From Cognaticolwellia mytili (lineage in GTDB: Bacteria > Pseudomonadota > Gammaproteobacteria > Enterobacterales > Alteromonadaceae): DNA of 64,000 bases. The notes beneath the pieces are model-generated. The model made no database searches and was not told where the DNA came from. It saw only the letters and a list, made by a program, of their open reading frames with translations. The stretch is from NCBI RefSeq assembly GCF_002104475.1, contig NZ_NBOF01000001.1, positions 806,001 through 870,000 on the forward strand. The letters are read 5' to 3'. The position numbers were made by a program, and so were the translations under genes. This document shows, piece after piece, positions 9,022 to 18,814 of this stretch. Position 1 is the stretch's first letter. Each line of letters starts with the position of its first letter.

Positions 9022-12000
9022 TTAGTCTTCTTCCACTAAAGTCATCAATGACGTGTTACCGCCCGATGCCGTAGTATCAATACTAATGGTTTTTTCGGTT
9101 ATTAAGCGTTGAATTAAATTATCCATATATTCTGAGCTTATCACCGGTAAAATAGCACCTTTTCGTTGGGCTAATTCTTCACTAATATAATGCTTACGAT
9201 CACACTGACTATCAACAACCACACCCGATAACGTTGGGTGAGCTAACATTGTTGATAAATGGCGCAGTCTTGCTACTTGGAAAACGTTTTTATCTTCACC
9301 TGTAGCAATAAACTTATCTCTAAAGGCTAATGCTTCATCATAAAACAAATCAGAAACCACGGTGACAACGGTATTACCTGTTGCTAGTGCGGTAACAATT
9401 GAAAGTACCCAAAAGTGAAAGGTCGAATTTTTATCAACGAAACAGATAACATTACCACGGTTTTCCAGATAAATAATATTAGATTCACCTGTTGGCCCTG
9501 GTAATACTTTCGGCTTTTTCAAACGTTTTTCAATATCGATTAATTGCGAACGCGCTGCTGTTAACGTCAGCGTTAAATCATCAGCTAAGTCGTCAACAAT
9601 ATCAACGTGAGCAATTTTTGCTAACAACTGACGCACACTAGAAATACGGGTATTTAAATCTGTTAAACGCCAGTTTTTCTCAGCATTACTGGCGTTTTCC
9701 ATCACCGTTATTGCTTCAGCTCGTGATTTTTCATCACAAACTAAGGCTTTTAAATGCGATGGTTGCAAGTTAAATTGCTCAGCATCTGGTGTGGCTTTTT
9801 CTTTAACTAATCGTGTTAAATAGTTCGGACCACCCGCTTTAGGGCCTGTACCCGAAAGGCCACGACCACCAAAAGGTTGTACGCCAACAATTGCGCCAAT
9901 CATATTACGATTGATATAAACATTACCTGCGCGTGAAAGCTTGGCTAAGTCAAAAGCACGGTGTTCAATACGGGTATGAATACCCATGGTTAAACCAAAA
10001 CCAGTACCATTAATTTTATCAACCACTTGCTCTATGTCACTGCCTTTAAAACGTACTACATGAACACAAGGGCCAAAAACTTCTTGTTTTAGTACGCTGA
10101 TATCACTAATTTCATATAACCTCGGCGCGAAGAAAAAGTGTTCATTGTCTGCTACTTCCTCTGAGATATTACATTGATACAAGAGTTGGCCATTGGTTTT
10201 CATATACTCGCTATGAGCATTAAGTGCATCTAACGCCTTTTGATCAATAACCGGACCTACATCAGTACTTAATTTTGCAGGGTTGCCAACATGTAATTCT
10301 GCTAATGCACCTTTAAGCATGGTAATAACATTATCAGCGATATCTTCTTGTAAAAACAATACCCGTAATGCAGAACAACGTTGACCTGCTGATTGAAAAC
10401 CTGAAGAAATAACATCATCAACTACTTGCTCAGGCAAAGCGGTAGAGTCAACTATCATACAGTTTTGACCACCGGTTTCCGCAATCAATGGCACTTGGTC
10501 ACCGCCACGTTCAGCCAAGGTCTGCGAAATTACCGTACCTGTTTCAGTAGAGCCGGTAAACATTACTGTTTGAATACGCTCATCAGGAATGATCACACTA
10601 CCTACTTGGCTACCTCTAGCAATAACTGCTTGCACAACGCCTTCAGGTAAACCAACAGATTTCATTAATTCAATGGTGCGTAAAGCGATTAAACTAGTTT
10701 GCTCAGCAGGTTTGGCTAGTACGGTATTACCCGTTGCAATAGCAGCAGCAACTTGTCCTAAAAATATCGCTAATGGGAAATTCCAAGGGCTAATACATAA
10801 CACTACACCACGAGCTTCTACACGTTCGTCTTCTGCTAATTCAATAGCGCGCTGGGCATAATAACGACAAAAATCAACTGCTTCACGTACTTCATCAACG
10901 CCATCTTGAGCAATTTTTCCCGCTTCCTTAATACATAACGCAATAAGTTCGTCAGTATGACGCTCAAGAATATCAGCAACACGGCATAATAAATCAGCGC
11001 GATCAGATACCGGTGTTTTCGACCAAGTGGCAAATGCCGTTTCTGCGGTATCTATCATCGCAAGCATGTCGTCTTTATCGTGATGCTTATGAAAGCCGAT
11101 AATTTCACTATGATTGGCTGGGTTCTTAACGGCGCTAGTACCCTCTGGCAATTCATTCTTATTCAGTAAGTTATCAACAAACCAGTTATCTAATGATGCT
11201 TTTAACGGAGTAATAGCATTAATATCGGTTAAATCTAAACCTTTAGAGTTATCGCGGTCAGCACCATCTTCGCCATAATATAAGGCGATAGGTTTGGTTA
11301 TTTGCTTGTTGTACTTATCTTTTAAACGCTGCGTTTTCTCAACTGGGTCTTCAAGTAAAGATTCAACTGGCTGAGATTCATCAACAATAGCATTAACAAA
11401 AGAAGAGTTAGCGCCATTTTCTAATAAACGACGGACTAAATATGCTAATAAGTCTTCATGTTGGCCAACGGGCGCGTATATACGACATTGAATCCGTTCA
11501 TTGCTAACAATTTGATCGTACAAAGAGTCACCCATGCCGTGTAGACACTGGAATTCAAAACCTTCTTTATCATCACCCGCAAGCTCTACAATAGTTGCCG
11601 CCGTATAAGCATTATGGGTAGCAAATTGCGGATAAATAGTATCTCTGTAATCTAATAATTTATTCGCACAGGCATGGTAAGAAACATCAGTTGATGACTT
11701 ACGCGTAAAAACAGGAAAATGCTGATGGCCGTCTTTTTGGGCATTTTTAATTTCACTATCCCAATATGCGCCTTTTACTAAGCGAACCATCATTTTTCGG
11801 TCGACACGAACGGTTAATTCACGTAACCAATCAACAACAAAAATAGCACGTTTTTGGTAAGCTTGTAACGCAATACCAAAACCATTCCAACCTGCTAGTT
11901 CGCTATCACTAAATACCGCTTCAATAACATCAAGCGAAATGTCTAATCGCTCAGACTCTTCTGCATCAACCGTTAAACCAATATTATAGTGTTTTGCTTG

Positions 12001-12846
12001 CAAACAAAGTGCTTTAAGTTTTGGCACTATTTCAGCCATTACACGTTCTTTGTGAGTAAATTCATACCGAGGATGAATAGCCGAAAGTTTTACTGAAATA
12101 CCCGGTACTTTACGTGGATCGTTTTTACCTGAAACAACAGCTGCATTACCAATAGTAACAATGGCATCTTGGTAAGATTTTAAATAGCGCTCAGCATCAG
12201 CCATGGTACGAGCACCTTCACCAAGCATGTCGTAAGAATAAACATAACCTTGTTGCTCTTTCGTGGCGGCACGTTCGGTTGCAGCGGTAATAGTTTCGCC
12301 CATAACAAACTGCTGCCCCATAATTTTCATGGCATAGTTCATTGATTTACGAATAACGGGTTCACCTAAACGCCCGATAGTTCTTTTTAATAACCCGAAG
12401 CTATCTTGCTTGCGATTGTCGGCATAATTTACCATAGAGCCAGTAATTAGAAGTCCCCACGAAGAAGCATTAACGAATAATGAATCGCTGCCACCTAAAT
12501 GAGTGCTCCACTGGCCTTGAGATATTTTGTCGCGAATTAACGCATCTTGGGTATGTTTATCTGGCACGCGTAGTAAAGCTTCGGCCAAACACATTAATAC
12601 CACACCTTCTTCACTTGAAAGCGAGTATTCTTTTAATAAAGCATCTATTGCGCCGTTACCGGCTTGGTCTTGACGAATTTGTAATACCATTTTTCGAGCT
12701 CTTTCCCAAGCCCTACTCCTGGCACTAACATTAACTTCTGCTAAAGGGAGAATATGATCTACGGCTATATTCTCATCAATACGATAAAATTCACGAATTT
12801 TCTGACGAATTGGACAGTCAGTAATAAAAGAACCATTAAAAAGCAT
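9022..12846 (-). CDS. putA: Bifunctional proline dehydrogenase / L-glutamate-gamma-semialdehyde dehydrogenase
   Basis: Oxidises proline to glutamate in two steps, feeding electrons to quinone. Order of domains: an N-terminal arm, the FAD proline dehydrogenase barrel (about 170-480, with the RIYAPVGQHEDLL and VRRLLENG segments), the NAD aldehyde dehydrogenase (about 570-1020, with the LIAETGGQN glutamate and the GQRCSALR catalytic cysteine) and a C-terminal aldehyde-dehydrogenase-like domain to 1274. It lacks the N-terminal ribbon-helix-helix domain of E. coli PutA (1320 residues), so it cannot be the self-repressing trifunctional form. No putP lies beside it. The ATG at 12846 gives a usual start for short PutA proteins. 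Confidence 0.96.
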   Translation of the reverse strand: MLFNGSFITDCPIRQKIREFYRIDENIAVDHILPLAEVNVSARSRAWERARKMVLQIRQDQAGNGAIDALLKEYSLSSEEGVVLMCLAEALLRVPDKHTQDALIRDKISQGQWSTHLGGSDSLFVNASSWGLLITGSMVNYADNRKQDSFGLLKRTIGRLGEPVIRKSMNYAMKIMGQQFVMGETITAATERAATKEQQGYVYSYDMLGEGARTMADAERYLKSYQDAIVTIGNAAVVSGKNDPRKVPGISVKLSAIHPRYEFTHKERVMAEIVPKLKALCLQAKHYNIGLTVDAEESERLDISLDVIEAVFSDSELAGWNGFGIALQAYQKRAIFVVDWLRELTVRVDRKMMVRLVKGAYWDSEIKNAQKDGHQHFPVFTRKSSTDVSYHACANKLLDYRDTIYPQFATHNAYTAATIVELAGDDKEGFEFQCLHGMGDSLYDQIVSNERIQCRIYAPVGQHEDLLAYLVRRLLENGANSSFVNAIVDESQPVESLLEDPVEKTQRLKDKYNKQITKPIALYYGEDGADRDNSKGLDLTDINAITPLKASLDNWFVDNLLNKNELPEGTSAVKNPANHSEIIGFHKHHDKDDMLAMIDTAETAFATWSKTPVSDRADLLCRVADILERHTDELIALCIKEAGKIAQDGVDEVREAVDFCRYYAQRAIELAEDERVEARGVVLCISPWNFPLAIFLGQVAAAIATGNTVLAKPAEQTSLIALRTIELMKSVGLPEGVVQAVIARGSQVGSVIIPDERIQTVMFTGSTETGTVISQTLAERGGDQVPLIAETGGQNCMIVDSTALPEQVVDDVISSGFQSAGQRCSALRVLFLQEDIADNVITMLKGALAELHVGNPAKLSTDVGPVIDQKALDALNAHSEYMKTNGQLLYQCNISEEVADNEHFFFAPRLYEISDISVLKQEVFGPCVHVVRFKGSDIEQVVDKINGTGFGLTMGIHTRIEHRAFDLAKLSRAGNVYINRNMIGAIVGVQPFGGRGLSGTGPKAGGPNYLTRLVKEKATPDAEQFNLQPSHLKALVCDEKSRAEAITVMENASNAEKNWRLTDLNTRISSVRQLLAKIAHVDIVDDLADDLTLTLTAARSQLIDIEKRLKKPKVLPGPTGESNIIYLENRGNVICFVDKNSTFHFWVLSIVTALATGNTVVTVVSDLFYDEALAFRDKFIATGEDKNVFQVARLRHLSTMLAHPTLSGVVVDSQCDRKHYISEELAQRKGAILPVISSEYMDNLIQRLITEKTISIDTTASGGNTSLMTLVEED

Positions 12847-13265
12847 GTGCTTGCCCTAAAAATAAGATGAAATAGTATTCAAAACCATTCAAAGTTAATT
12901 ACAATAAAAATTATTCGCGCATATTAATTCAAACGCTACAGAATGTCCTACTTAAATATTGCCTTTAAACAGAATATATTGCTTCAAGACAACATATTAT
13001 TCACGACAAGCTGACTTTCATACAATTAACGTAGATTTATTTACCGTTTAATTACATTAGTAACAAAGTCTAACAGGCCATTTTTATACACTAGGTAAGC
13101 TAAATGGATGCGGATTATGGATACGATGCTGTAATAATAGCGGGTTATTTAGGAAAGTTATTTGAAGTTTGGTGTGTGGAATTTGGTAAAAATTTCATAG
13201 CAAAACAGAGTCAACAGCTATTCGTGACTCTACTTTGCTATGTTTGTAGCTGCTAATTATGCTGA
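12847..13265. other. Intergenic region between putA and the RhlE-like helicase gene
   Basis: This 419-bp AT-rich gap should hold the putA promoter near its left side and the helicase terminator near 13196-13242. A 50-codon frame on the plus strand at 13104-13256 overlaps the hairpin and shows no family features; I do not call it. I see no RNA gene or repeat. Confidence 0.5.
13196..13242 (-). terminator. Long hairpin downstream of the RhlE-like gene, probable terminator
   Basis: CATAGCAAA pairs with TTTGCTATG, and the inner AGAGTCA pairs with TGACTCT, separated by an AC/AC internal bulge and an 11-nt loop. On the minus strand it is followed by AAATTTTTACC, a weak U-rich tract. It begins 24 bp after the helicase stop codon. 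Confidence 0.65.
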
Positions 13266-14555
13266 CTAAGAGTTTTGCAACCAAATATCTGCATTGACTG
13301 AGGTTTTGTTTTTACGCTTTTTCTTACCGCTGCCCTCAGGTTTTGCCATTGGCTTAGTTGCGGCTAAGTATTCTTCACTGATACTATCATCAACTTCAAA
13401 GCCTTCTATTTGCTCTCGTTCTAAGCGAATTTTGTTCTTCTTTTCGATAACACTAAAATGATGATAGTCTTCATAATCAATTAACGATAATGCCAAGCCA
13501 ACTTCACCAGCACGGCCACTTCGGCCAATTCGATGCATGTAGTCTGACGGGCTTCTTGGTAAGTCAAAATTAATCACAACAGGTAACTTTTCAATATCAA
13601 GACCACGGGCCGCAATGTCAGTGGCAATTAACACATCAATTTCGCCGGCTTTAAACTCTTCAAGAACTCGGCTACGAGCGCCTTGGCCTTTATCACCATG
13701 AAATACTTCTGCAGTAATTCCACGTTTAGAAAGCTTAGCTGCTAAATGCTCACAGCTATTTTTAGCATTAACAAAAATAAGTACTTGTCGCCATTGATGT
13801 TGTTTAATCAAAAAAGCTAACAATGCGGTTTTCTCACCTTTATTAACGGTAAAAACTCGCTGCACTAAGGTACTGGTGTCGCTACTTTGTAATTGTATTT
13901 CAATCGGGTTATTGAGTAATTCTTGCGTTAAGGCTTTTACTTGCTCTGGAAAAGTTGCAGAAAACAGTAAGGTTTGTTTTTTCTTTGGCGTTAATGCTAG
14001 CAGCTGTGATAGCTCTTCAGTAAAGCCTAAACTTAACATTCTGTCAGCTTCATCGAGTACTAATGTGTTCACTTTATCAAGCTTAATCGCATTGCTTGAA
14101 ATCAAATCAAGCAGTCGACCTGGCGTCGCCACCAAAATATCAGTGCCACCACGTAATGCTAGCATTTGTGTATTTGCTGATACTCCACCAAAAACTGCAA
14201 GTGTTTTAATTGCACCATTAAAATGCACAGCATAAGATTTAATACTGTCGGCAACTTGTTTAGCCAGTTCACGAGTTGGTACCAAAACCAAGCCAGTAAC
14301 ATAGTTACCTTTGCTAACACTATTACCTGATGACTTTTCAGTATGTAATTGCTGCAATAAAGGCAGCGCAAATGTTGCCGTTTTACCTGACCCCGTATTT
14401 GCTCCAGCAATTAAGTCACGCCCAGCGATAACGCTTGGAATAGCTTGCGCTTGAATCGGCGTTGGCTGCTGATATTCCAGCTCAGCTAATCGTGCTAATA
14501 AAGGAGGAATTAGGCCAAGTTCTGTAAAGCTTGCAGGTGTTGTGACAGTGGTCAT
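13266..14555 (-). CDS. DEAD-box RNA helicase, RhlE-like
   Basis: ATP-dependent RNA helicase of 429 residues. Motifs in order: Q-motif region QQPTPIQAQAIP (about 29-40), Walker A ANTGSGKT, Ia PTREL, Ib TPGR, II DEAD, III SAT, then in the second RecA domain IV LIFVNA, V ATDIAARGLD and VI HRIGRSGR. A basic tail (GSGKKKRKNKT) ends the protein, as is common in the RhlE/SrmB group. No cold-shock or ribosomal gene neighbours suggest a specific substrate. Marine psychrophiles carry several such helicases that help RNA unfolding in the cold. Confidence 0.9.
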   Translation of the reverse strand: MTTVTTPASFTELGLIPPLLARLAELEYQQPTPIQAQAIPSVIAGRDLIAGANTGSGKTATFALPLLQQLHTEKSSGNSVSKGNYVTGLVLVPTRELAKQVADSIKSYAVHFNGAIKTLAVFGGVSANTQMLALRGGTDILVATPGRLLDLISSNAIKLDKVNTLVLDEADRMLSLGFTEELSQLLALTPKKKQTLLFSATFPEQVKALTQELLNNPIEIQLQSSDTSTLVQRVFTVNKGEKTALLAFLIKQHQWRQVLIFVNAKNSCEHLAAKLSKRGITAEVFHGDKGQGARSRVLEEFKAGEIDVLIATDIAARGLDIEKLPVVINFDLPRSPSDYMHRIGRSGRAGEVGLALSLIDYEDYHHFSVIEKKNKIRLEREQIEGFEVDDSISEEYLAATKPMAKPEGSGKKKRKNKTSVNADIWLQNS

Positions 14556-14694
14556 TAATATAAAGAGCTCAAAGCTAAAATTATGGCTGAGTATTTTACC
14601 GTATTTATGCTGTGTTAAGTTAGTAAAATCGACAAAAGCTTTTATACCCCTTCCCTTCGAAGATGCAATTTCAGAGTTAACCTAGCGCATCAAA

Positions 14695-14871
14695 TTAATT
14701 AAATAAGCCTACTAGCCAGTCAAAAGTTAAGACTGTAGTAAAAAGTTTAAGTGCGATTAAAGATATAAACAAAAATAACAGCGCTATTTTAACTTTCATA
14801 CTTTGAATATTCTTCCAAAATAGGAGTTTAGCTTTAAACTCACTCTTTAACTCGTTAATAGATTCCTTCAT
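14695..14871 (-). CDS. Small single-pass membrane protein, unknown
   Basis: A 58-residue frame with an ATG at 14871 preceded by AAAAAGGACTTTT, a good ribosome binding site. Residues 1-28 are charged and amphipathic (MKESINELKSEFKAKL...), and about 29-48 form one hydrophobic helix (IALLFLFISLIALKLF). I recognise no family. It lies 86 bp downstream of a second membrane-anchored protein in the same orientation, so they may form a two-gene unit. Confidence 0.5.
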   Translation of the reverse strand: MKESINELKSEFKAKLLFWKNIQSMKVKIALLFLFISLIALKLFTTVLTFDWLVGLFN

Positions 14872-14957
14872 AAAAGTCCTTTTTGTTGATGAATAGTTTG
14901 CATAAATATCAAGTAGCCTGACATAGCGCTTTACTAGAATACAAAGCCGATTGGATT

Positions 14958-15437
14958 TTAGTTAACAAAGCCGCCGTAGATTTTATTTTTAATCGGTCGT
15001 TTAACTAAGTAAATAGCTTCATTATTTCGCATTTCCTTAATTTTACTAAAAGATAGGTAATCAGGTATCAATTTGAAATAATCATAGTTATTCACATCAT
15101 CAAATTTAATACTATTTACCACAGCATTTTGCCATTGGTAGGTAACCCTTCCATAAACTATCGCCACAGTATCATCAGTAACATTGACTACCTTAGCTAA
15201 TCTATATTTATGCTTACTTTTGAGTACATCACCGATTAGCCTCATGTCTAAAAAGTAAATATCATTCACTTTGGGGGTCAAAATCAAAATGGAAGCTTCT
15301 GCTTGCTCTACCTTATAAAATGCATATTTTCCATAGACAAAATAGGCAACCACAAATAAACAAACCAATAGAACAAGCTTATTTAACGTGATTGAAAACT
15401 TTGTATTTACTTGTTCTGATTCAAGGCTGTGTAACAC
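14958..15437 (-). CDS. Membrane-anchored protein, unknown
   Basis: A 159-residue protein with one N-terminal transmembrane helix at about 19-40 (LNKLVLLVCLFVVAYFVYGK). The remaining 115 residues are predicted to be outside the membrane and mix beta-rich and charged stretches (KHKYRLAKVVNVTDDTVAIV), like a small SH3- or OB-like fold. I do not recognise the family. The upstream region to 15710 contains no clear gene. The small membrane protein at 14695-14871 may be its partner. Confidence 0.6.
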   Translation of the reverse strand: MLHSLESEQVNTKFSITLNKLVLLVCLFVVAYFVYGKYAFYKVEQAEASILILTPKVNDIYFLDMRLIGDVLKSKHKYRLAKVVNVTDDTVAIVYGRVTYQWQNAVVNSIKFDDVNNYDYFKLIPDYLSFSKIKEMRNNEAIYLVKRPIKNKIYGGFVN

Positions 15438-15671
15438 TTTAATTATCCTTTTAAAGTTAAAAATAGTTATATTAGGTGTTTTGATTTAGTCATATAGACG
15501 AAATGGGGCCTAATAACGGGATAGCATGATGAAACGTAACACATTTTTGTTTGTCTAGATACTCATCAAACATCTACTAAAGCGGCCTAAGTTGAAGGCC
15601 ATCATGAAACAAAATCAATACTGTATTGATATAAAAATTTAAATTTTGAAAAGCAAAAAAGCCCTAACATT

Positions 15672-15972
15672 GTTATTATGACCGCTTTCCCTATAAGGTA
15701 GCAGCACTGCGTGGCAGCTTTTCAACTTAGAGATTATCAACAAGAAGCCGTTTCTTCAGTGCTGAAACACTTTCGAAAAACCGACGAATCTGCGGTAATT
15801 GTATTACCTACCGGCTCAGGTAAAAGTTTGGTCATTGCCGAGCTTGCTCGCTTGGCAAAACGAAAAATACTGGTACTCACCCATGTGAAAGAATTGGTCG
15901 AGCAAAATCATCAAAAATATGAAACCTATGGCGTTAGCGCCGGTATTTATTCTGCAGGATTAAAACTAAAAC
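15672..15972 (+). repeat. Direct repeat, truncated copy of the radD 5' region (partner at about 25049-25352)
   Basis: From the TATTATG in the promoter region through the first 87 codons, this stretch matches the start of the radD gene at 25091. By eye only about a dozen bases differ over the 260-bp coding part; the region upstream of GTG is less alike but keeps the TATTATG and the GCAGCACTGCGTGGCAG stretch. The two copies are in the same orientation, 9.4 kb apart. Confidence 0.95.
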
Positions 15973-16049
15973 AGTTAAATGATAGAGTATTTGCCATCGT
16001 TGGCAAACTTCTTCTAAAGGCCAACGCCAGTTTCAAAATCTACACCTAA
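15711..16049 (+). pseudogene. Truncated radD (5' fragment)
   Basis: The first 87 codons are almost identical to RadD at 25091, including Walker A LPTGSGKS and the [20 protein letters not shown] stretch. After AGLKLK the reading frame leaves the homology and runs 26 more codons of unrelated sequence ([16 protein letters not shown]...) to a stop at 16049. The DECH box, the second RecA domain and the zinc-cysteine region are missing, so no active helicase can be made. Start GTG, spacing and upstream sequence are the same as in the full gene, so the fragment may still be transcribed and translated. Confidence 0.9.
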
Positions 16050-16353
16050 GCGATAATAATCAATTAGTTAGTTCTTACATTCCAAATAAAGAACTCTCAT
16101 ACAAGTCAATATAATCACAATAAAGGTTAACAATATTCGGAAAATTATTAATGGCTACTTACTAGTTTTAGAATAAACATTCTATCTTGGTAACGCCCCA
16201 AAGCAGCATATAAACACAAAAAATAGTGGCCAATTTAGCTTAACCACTACAATTAGTATGGACATAACAATGACTATAACTGAATAGCTCGCACTATCTA
16301 TTTATAATTAATAAATACTAACTAGATATATTCAACTTAAATTCATTTCAAAG
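16050..16353. other. Gap between the radD fragment and the sugar cluster
   Basis: About 300 bp of AT-rich sequence with no supportable gene. It holds a small inverted repeat, AGTGG...CCACT, near 16225-16250 that could be part of a terminator for the leftward sugar operon, though it lacks a clear T run. The right breakpoint of the radD fragment lies just to the left. Confidence 0.4.
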
Positions 16354-17115
16354 TTAAGCCTGTGTTAAACCCAATTGCTCTAACGTTTGATTTAGATGAA
16401 CCATCGCTTCATCGGTAGGACCAGGGTAATCACCTGCAATAGGGACATTCCCCAAGTAACCCAAATCTTTAGTACCTTCTGGAGTACAAAAGAAAGCAGC
16501 TAAAACCAACTTTCTAAATCGACTAAATGCTCGAGCAATTCGGATAAACTCTTCAGCTAAATCATCTTTTTGATAAGCGATATCATCCACTATGTTGAGT
16601 TGTTCTATAGGTGACAACGCAACAAAAGTTTGAGTAAACCTTAACTGGGCTTCATCATTAAGCCAAACCAAAGTAGACAATATGGTTAAACGATCACCTT
16701 GCTGCCTTTCATAAGGCGCACTAGCCCATTCATCAATCACATCGGGAACATTAACTTCAGTTGCTGAAGGTACATCACCCTCTCGAGGGACTAAAATATC
16801 AGCAAGTACCGCAACTAAGGTGAGTTGTTCGGCCGTTAATGTTTTAGGCCAAGGTGATTTAGGCGGAATGATCATACTGGGATCTTTACCATAACCTTTC
16901 ACCGTTATCGGCGGCAACGTTAAATCAGGCCAGTGACCTTTTATTGAATCACCTACCGCATTAGCTATCGTGCTCGTACTATCACTATCTTCACAACCGA
17001 CCAGAGAAGGTAATAACGCACTAGCAGATAAAATACCTAACCATTTTAATGACTCACGGCGAGTAATCGTAGATTTGTATTGAACATCATTCTTTTCTTT
17101 AATTATCTTAGCCAT
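16354..17115 (-). CDS. Gluconate 2-dehydrogenase subunit 3 family protein, Tat-exported
   Basis: Small subunit of a membrane-bound GMC-type sugar dehydrogenase. The N-terminus has a twin-arginine signal, TRRESLKWLG (RR at 19-20), a hydrophobic core, and a VGC that could be a lipobox (Cys41). The mature part carries the Gluconate_2-dh3 pattern (TAEQLTLVAVLADILVPREGD and a C-terminal FFCTPEGTKDLGYLGN). In the family this subunit assists Tat export of the flavoprotein partner, which itself lacks a signal. The partner gene lies 2 bp upstream at 17118, confirming the pairing. Confidence 0.9.
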   Translation of the reverse strand: MAKIIKEKNDVQYKSTITRRESLKWLGILSASALLPSLVGCEDSDSTSTIANAVGDSIKGHWPDLTLPPITVKGYGKDPSMIIPPKSPWPKTLTAEQLTLVAVLADILVPREGDVPSATEVNVPDVIDEWASAPYERQQGDRLTILSTLVWLNDEAQLRFTQTFVALSPIEQLNIVDDIAYQKDDLAEEFIRIARAFSRFRKLVLAAFFCTPEGTKDLGYLGNVPIAGDYPGPTDEAMVHLNQTLEQLGLTQA

Positions 17116-17117
17116 GA

Positions 17118-18800
17118 TTACAGTGCTCCTTTACTGAGTTGAGTTGCTAGCCAAGAAGCATTTCTCATGGCTAACGTCATAATAGTAAGGGTGCAATTCT
17201 TATGAGGATTAGAAGCAAAAACACCCGCGTCCATCACAAAGACATTTTTACAATCCCATGTTTGGCCATATTGGTTAGTAACCGAATCTTTAGGCGACTC
17301 GCCCATGCGAGTACTACCCACTTCATGAATAATTTGGCCACCTTTTAAAATAGCTTTATCTGCACTCGGCAAAGGACTGGTAAAAGTTGCTCCCATGGTT
17401 TCCAATATCTTTCTTGCGGTTTTTAAGCCATGTTCGACTTGTTTAAGTTCGTGATCAGCCCACTTCCAATGAAACTTAGCAACGGGTATGCCCCATTTAT
17501 CAGTGACCTTGTCGTCAATTTCCATATAACAATGTTCATTAGGTAGCATTTCACCACGCAGTGCTAAATAGACGCCAGCGCCATAATATTGCTTGGCTTG
17601 GTCTTTAAGCTCTTTACCATAACCTTGCAAGTTACCACTAACACCAGAGCCTGGAGCTCTAAAACCACTGCCTATTTCAAAGTGATAACCACGAGGAAAA
17701 TCGAGTTCACCTTTAGCGTGTTGTTTATGTCCCCACCAAGGAATAAATAAGTGGTTTGCAGTATGTCCGTCTTCATTATAAATAGGACGACCTTCAAGCG
17801 CAGGAATATGAGCCCCAACACCTGTGCCGGTTGAGTCCATTAAGTTCCTGCCGACTTGACCGCTAGAATTAGCTAAACCATTTGGATGATGAGCATTTTT
17901 AGAGTTCAATAATAATCTTGCTGATTCACATGCACTTGCCGCTAAAATAATAACTTTGGCCGCTAGCTTAATATCCTTGCCCGTTTTTTTATCGACGTAA
18001 GTTAACGCGTTAGCTTGACCATTTTCATCAACATCGACCATTCGAACCATAGCATCAGTAATAATTTTTAAATTACCGGTCGCCTTTGCCATGGGCAGTA
18101 ATGACGTAGTCGTTTGAAAAGCTGCACCAATTGAACAACCATGACCACAAGGTGTCGCATAAAAACATGCCTGCCTGTTATCTTTAGGTCTAGTTAAAAC
18201 GGCCCTGTGCATTGGCGCGGTGGCAATGCCTAATTTTTTAGCTGCAGCTGCGACTAAAAGTTCTGGGACACGCGCTTTGGGTGGCGGTTGTAAAACGCCT
18301 TCTGCAGAATCAGGCATATCGTCTAAACCGGTATTGGTGCCACAAATCCCCACAAGTGTTTCTGTTTTATCGTACCAAGGCGCTAACTCTTCGTATTCAA
18401 ATGGCCAATCGGCACCTAAACCGTCTCGAGTTTTTCCTTTAAAGTCATGTTCACTAAAACGTAATGAATATCTTCCCCAATGGTTAGTTCGTCCGCCTAA
18501 CATGCGTGCGCGCCACCACATAAAATCTGAATTTTCACCGGTGGTATAAGGCTCATTAGGCACTGTCCAGCCGCCATCAACCGTGGCGTCATAAAAACCG
18601 AAGTCTTTATCAACATTGCCTGCGCCCATTAATGGTGCTTGAGCATTTGTTTTAAACATCGGCGTTTCAGTTTTAGGGTCATAGTCTCGACCTGCTTCTA
18701 ACATTAAAACTTTATGACCTGCTTTGGCTAACGTATATGCAGCCATTGCGCCGCCAGCTCCAGAGCCAACGACCACTACTTCATAATAAAAATCTTTCAT
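17118..18800 (-). CDS. GMC family oxidoreductase (probable glycoside/sugar 3-dehydrogenase)
   Basis: FAD-dependent sugar oxidoreductase of 560 residues. The Rossmann motif VVGSGAGGAMAAYTL is at 10-24, followed by LMLEAGRDY; GGRTNHWGRYSLR near 114 and the C-terminal SNPHKNCTLTIM hold the substrate and active-site His/Asn region. It belongs to the GMC_oxred group that pairs with Gluconate_2-dh3 subunits. Enzymes of this group oxidise C2 or C3 of glucosides; the neighbouring DUF1080 and isomerase genes favour 3-oxidation of glycosides. It is probably carried to the periplasm by the Tat signal on its partner. Confidence 0.88.
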   Translation of the reverse strand: MKDFYYEVVVVGSGAGGAMAAYTLAKAGHKVLMLEAGRDYDPKTETPMFKTNAQAPLMGAGNVDKDFGFYDATVDGGWTVPNEPYTTGENSDFMWWRARMLGGRTNHWGRYSLRFSEHDFKGKTRDGLGADWPFEYEELAPWYDKTETLVGICGTNTGLDDMPDSAEGVLQPPPKARVPELLVAAAAKKLGIATAPMHRAVLTRPKDNRQACFYATPCGHGCSIGAAFQTTTSLLPMAKATGNLKIITDAMVRMVDVDENGQANALTYVDKKTGKDIKLAAKVIILAASACESARLLLNSKNAHHPNGLANSSGQVGRNLMDSTGTGVGAHIPALEGRPIYNEDGHTANHLFIPWWGHKQHAKGELDFPRGYHFEIGSGFRAPGSGVSGNLQGYGKELKDQAKQYYGAGVYLALRGEMLPNEHCYMEIDDKVTDKWGIPVAKFHWKWADHELKQVEHGLKTARKILETMGATFTSPLPSADKAILKGGQIIHEVGSTRMGESPKDSVTNQYGQTWDCKNVFVMDAGVFASNPHKNCTLTIMTLAMRNASWLATQLSKGAL

Positions 18801-18814
18801 TGTTTATCCCTACG

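Noticed and set aside
13104-13256. 50-codon plus-strand frame with ATG and an AGG-like site
   Set aside because: It overlaps the terminator hairpin of the convergent helicase gene and shows no recognisable features.
15583-15602. GGCC...GGCC inverted repeat ahead of the radD fragment
   Set aside because: Stem of only four to five base pairs, no T run and no gene to terminate; likely chance.
15975-16049. Minus-strand frame fragments opposite the tail of the radD pseudogene, as remnant of a second gene
   Set aside because: The frames are too short (about 25 codons) and match nothing I recognise.
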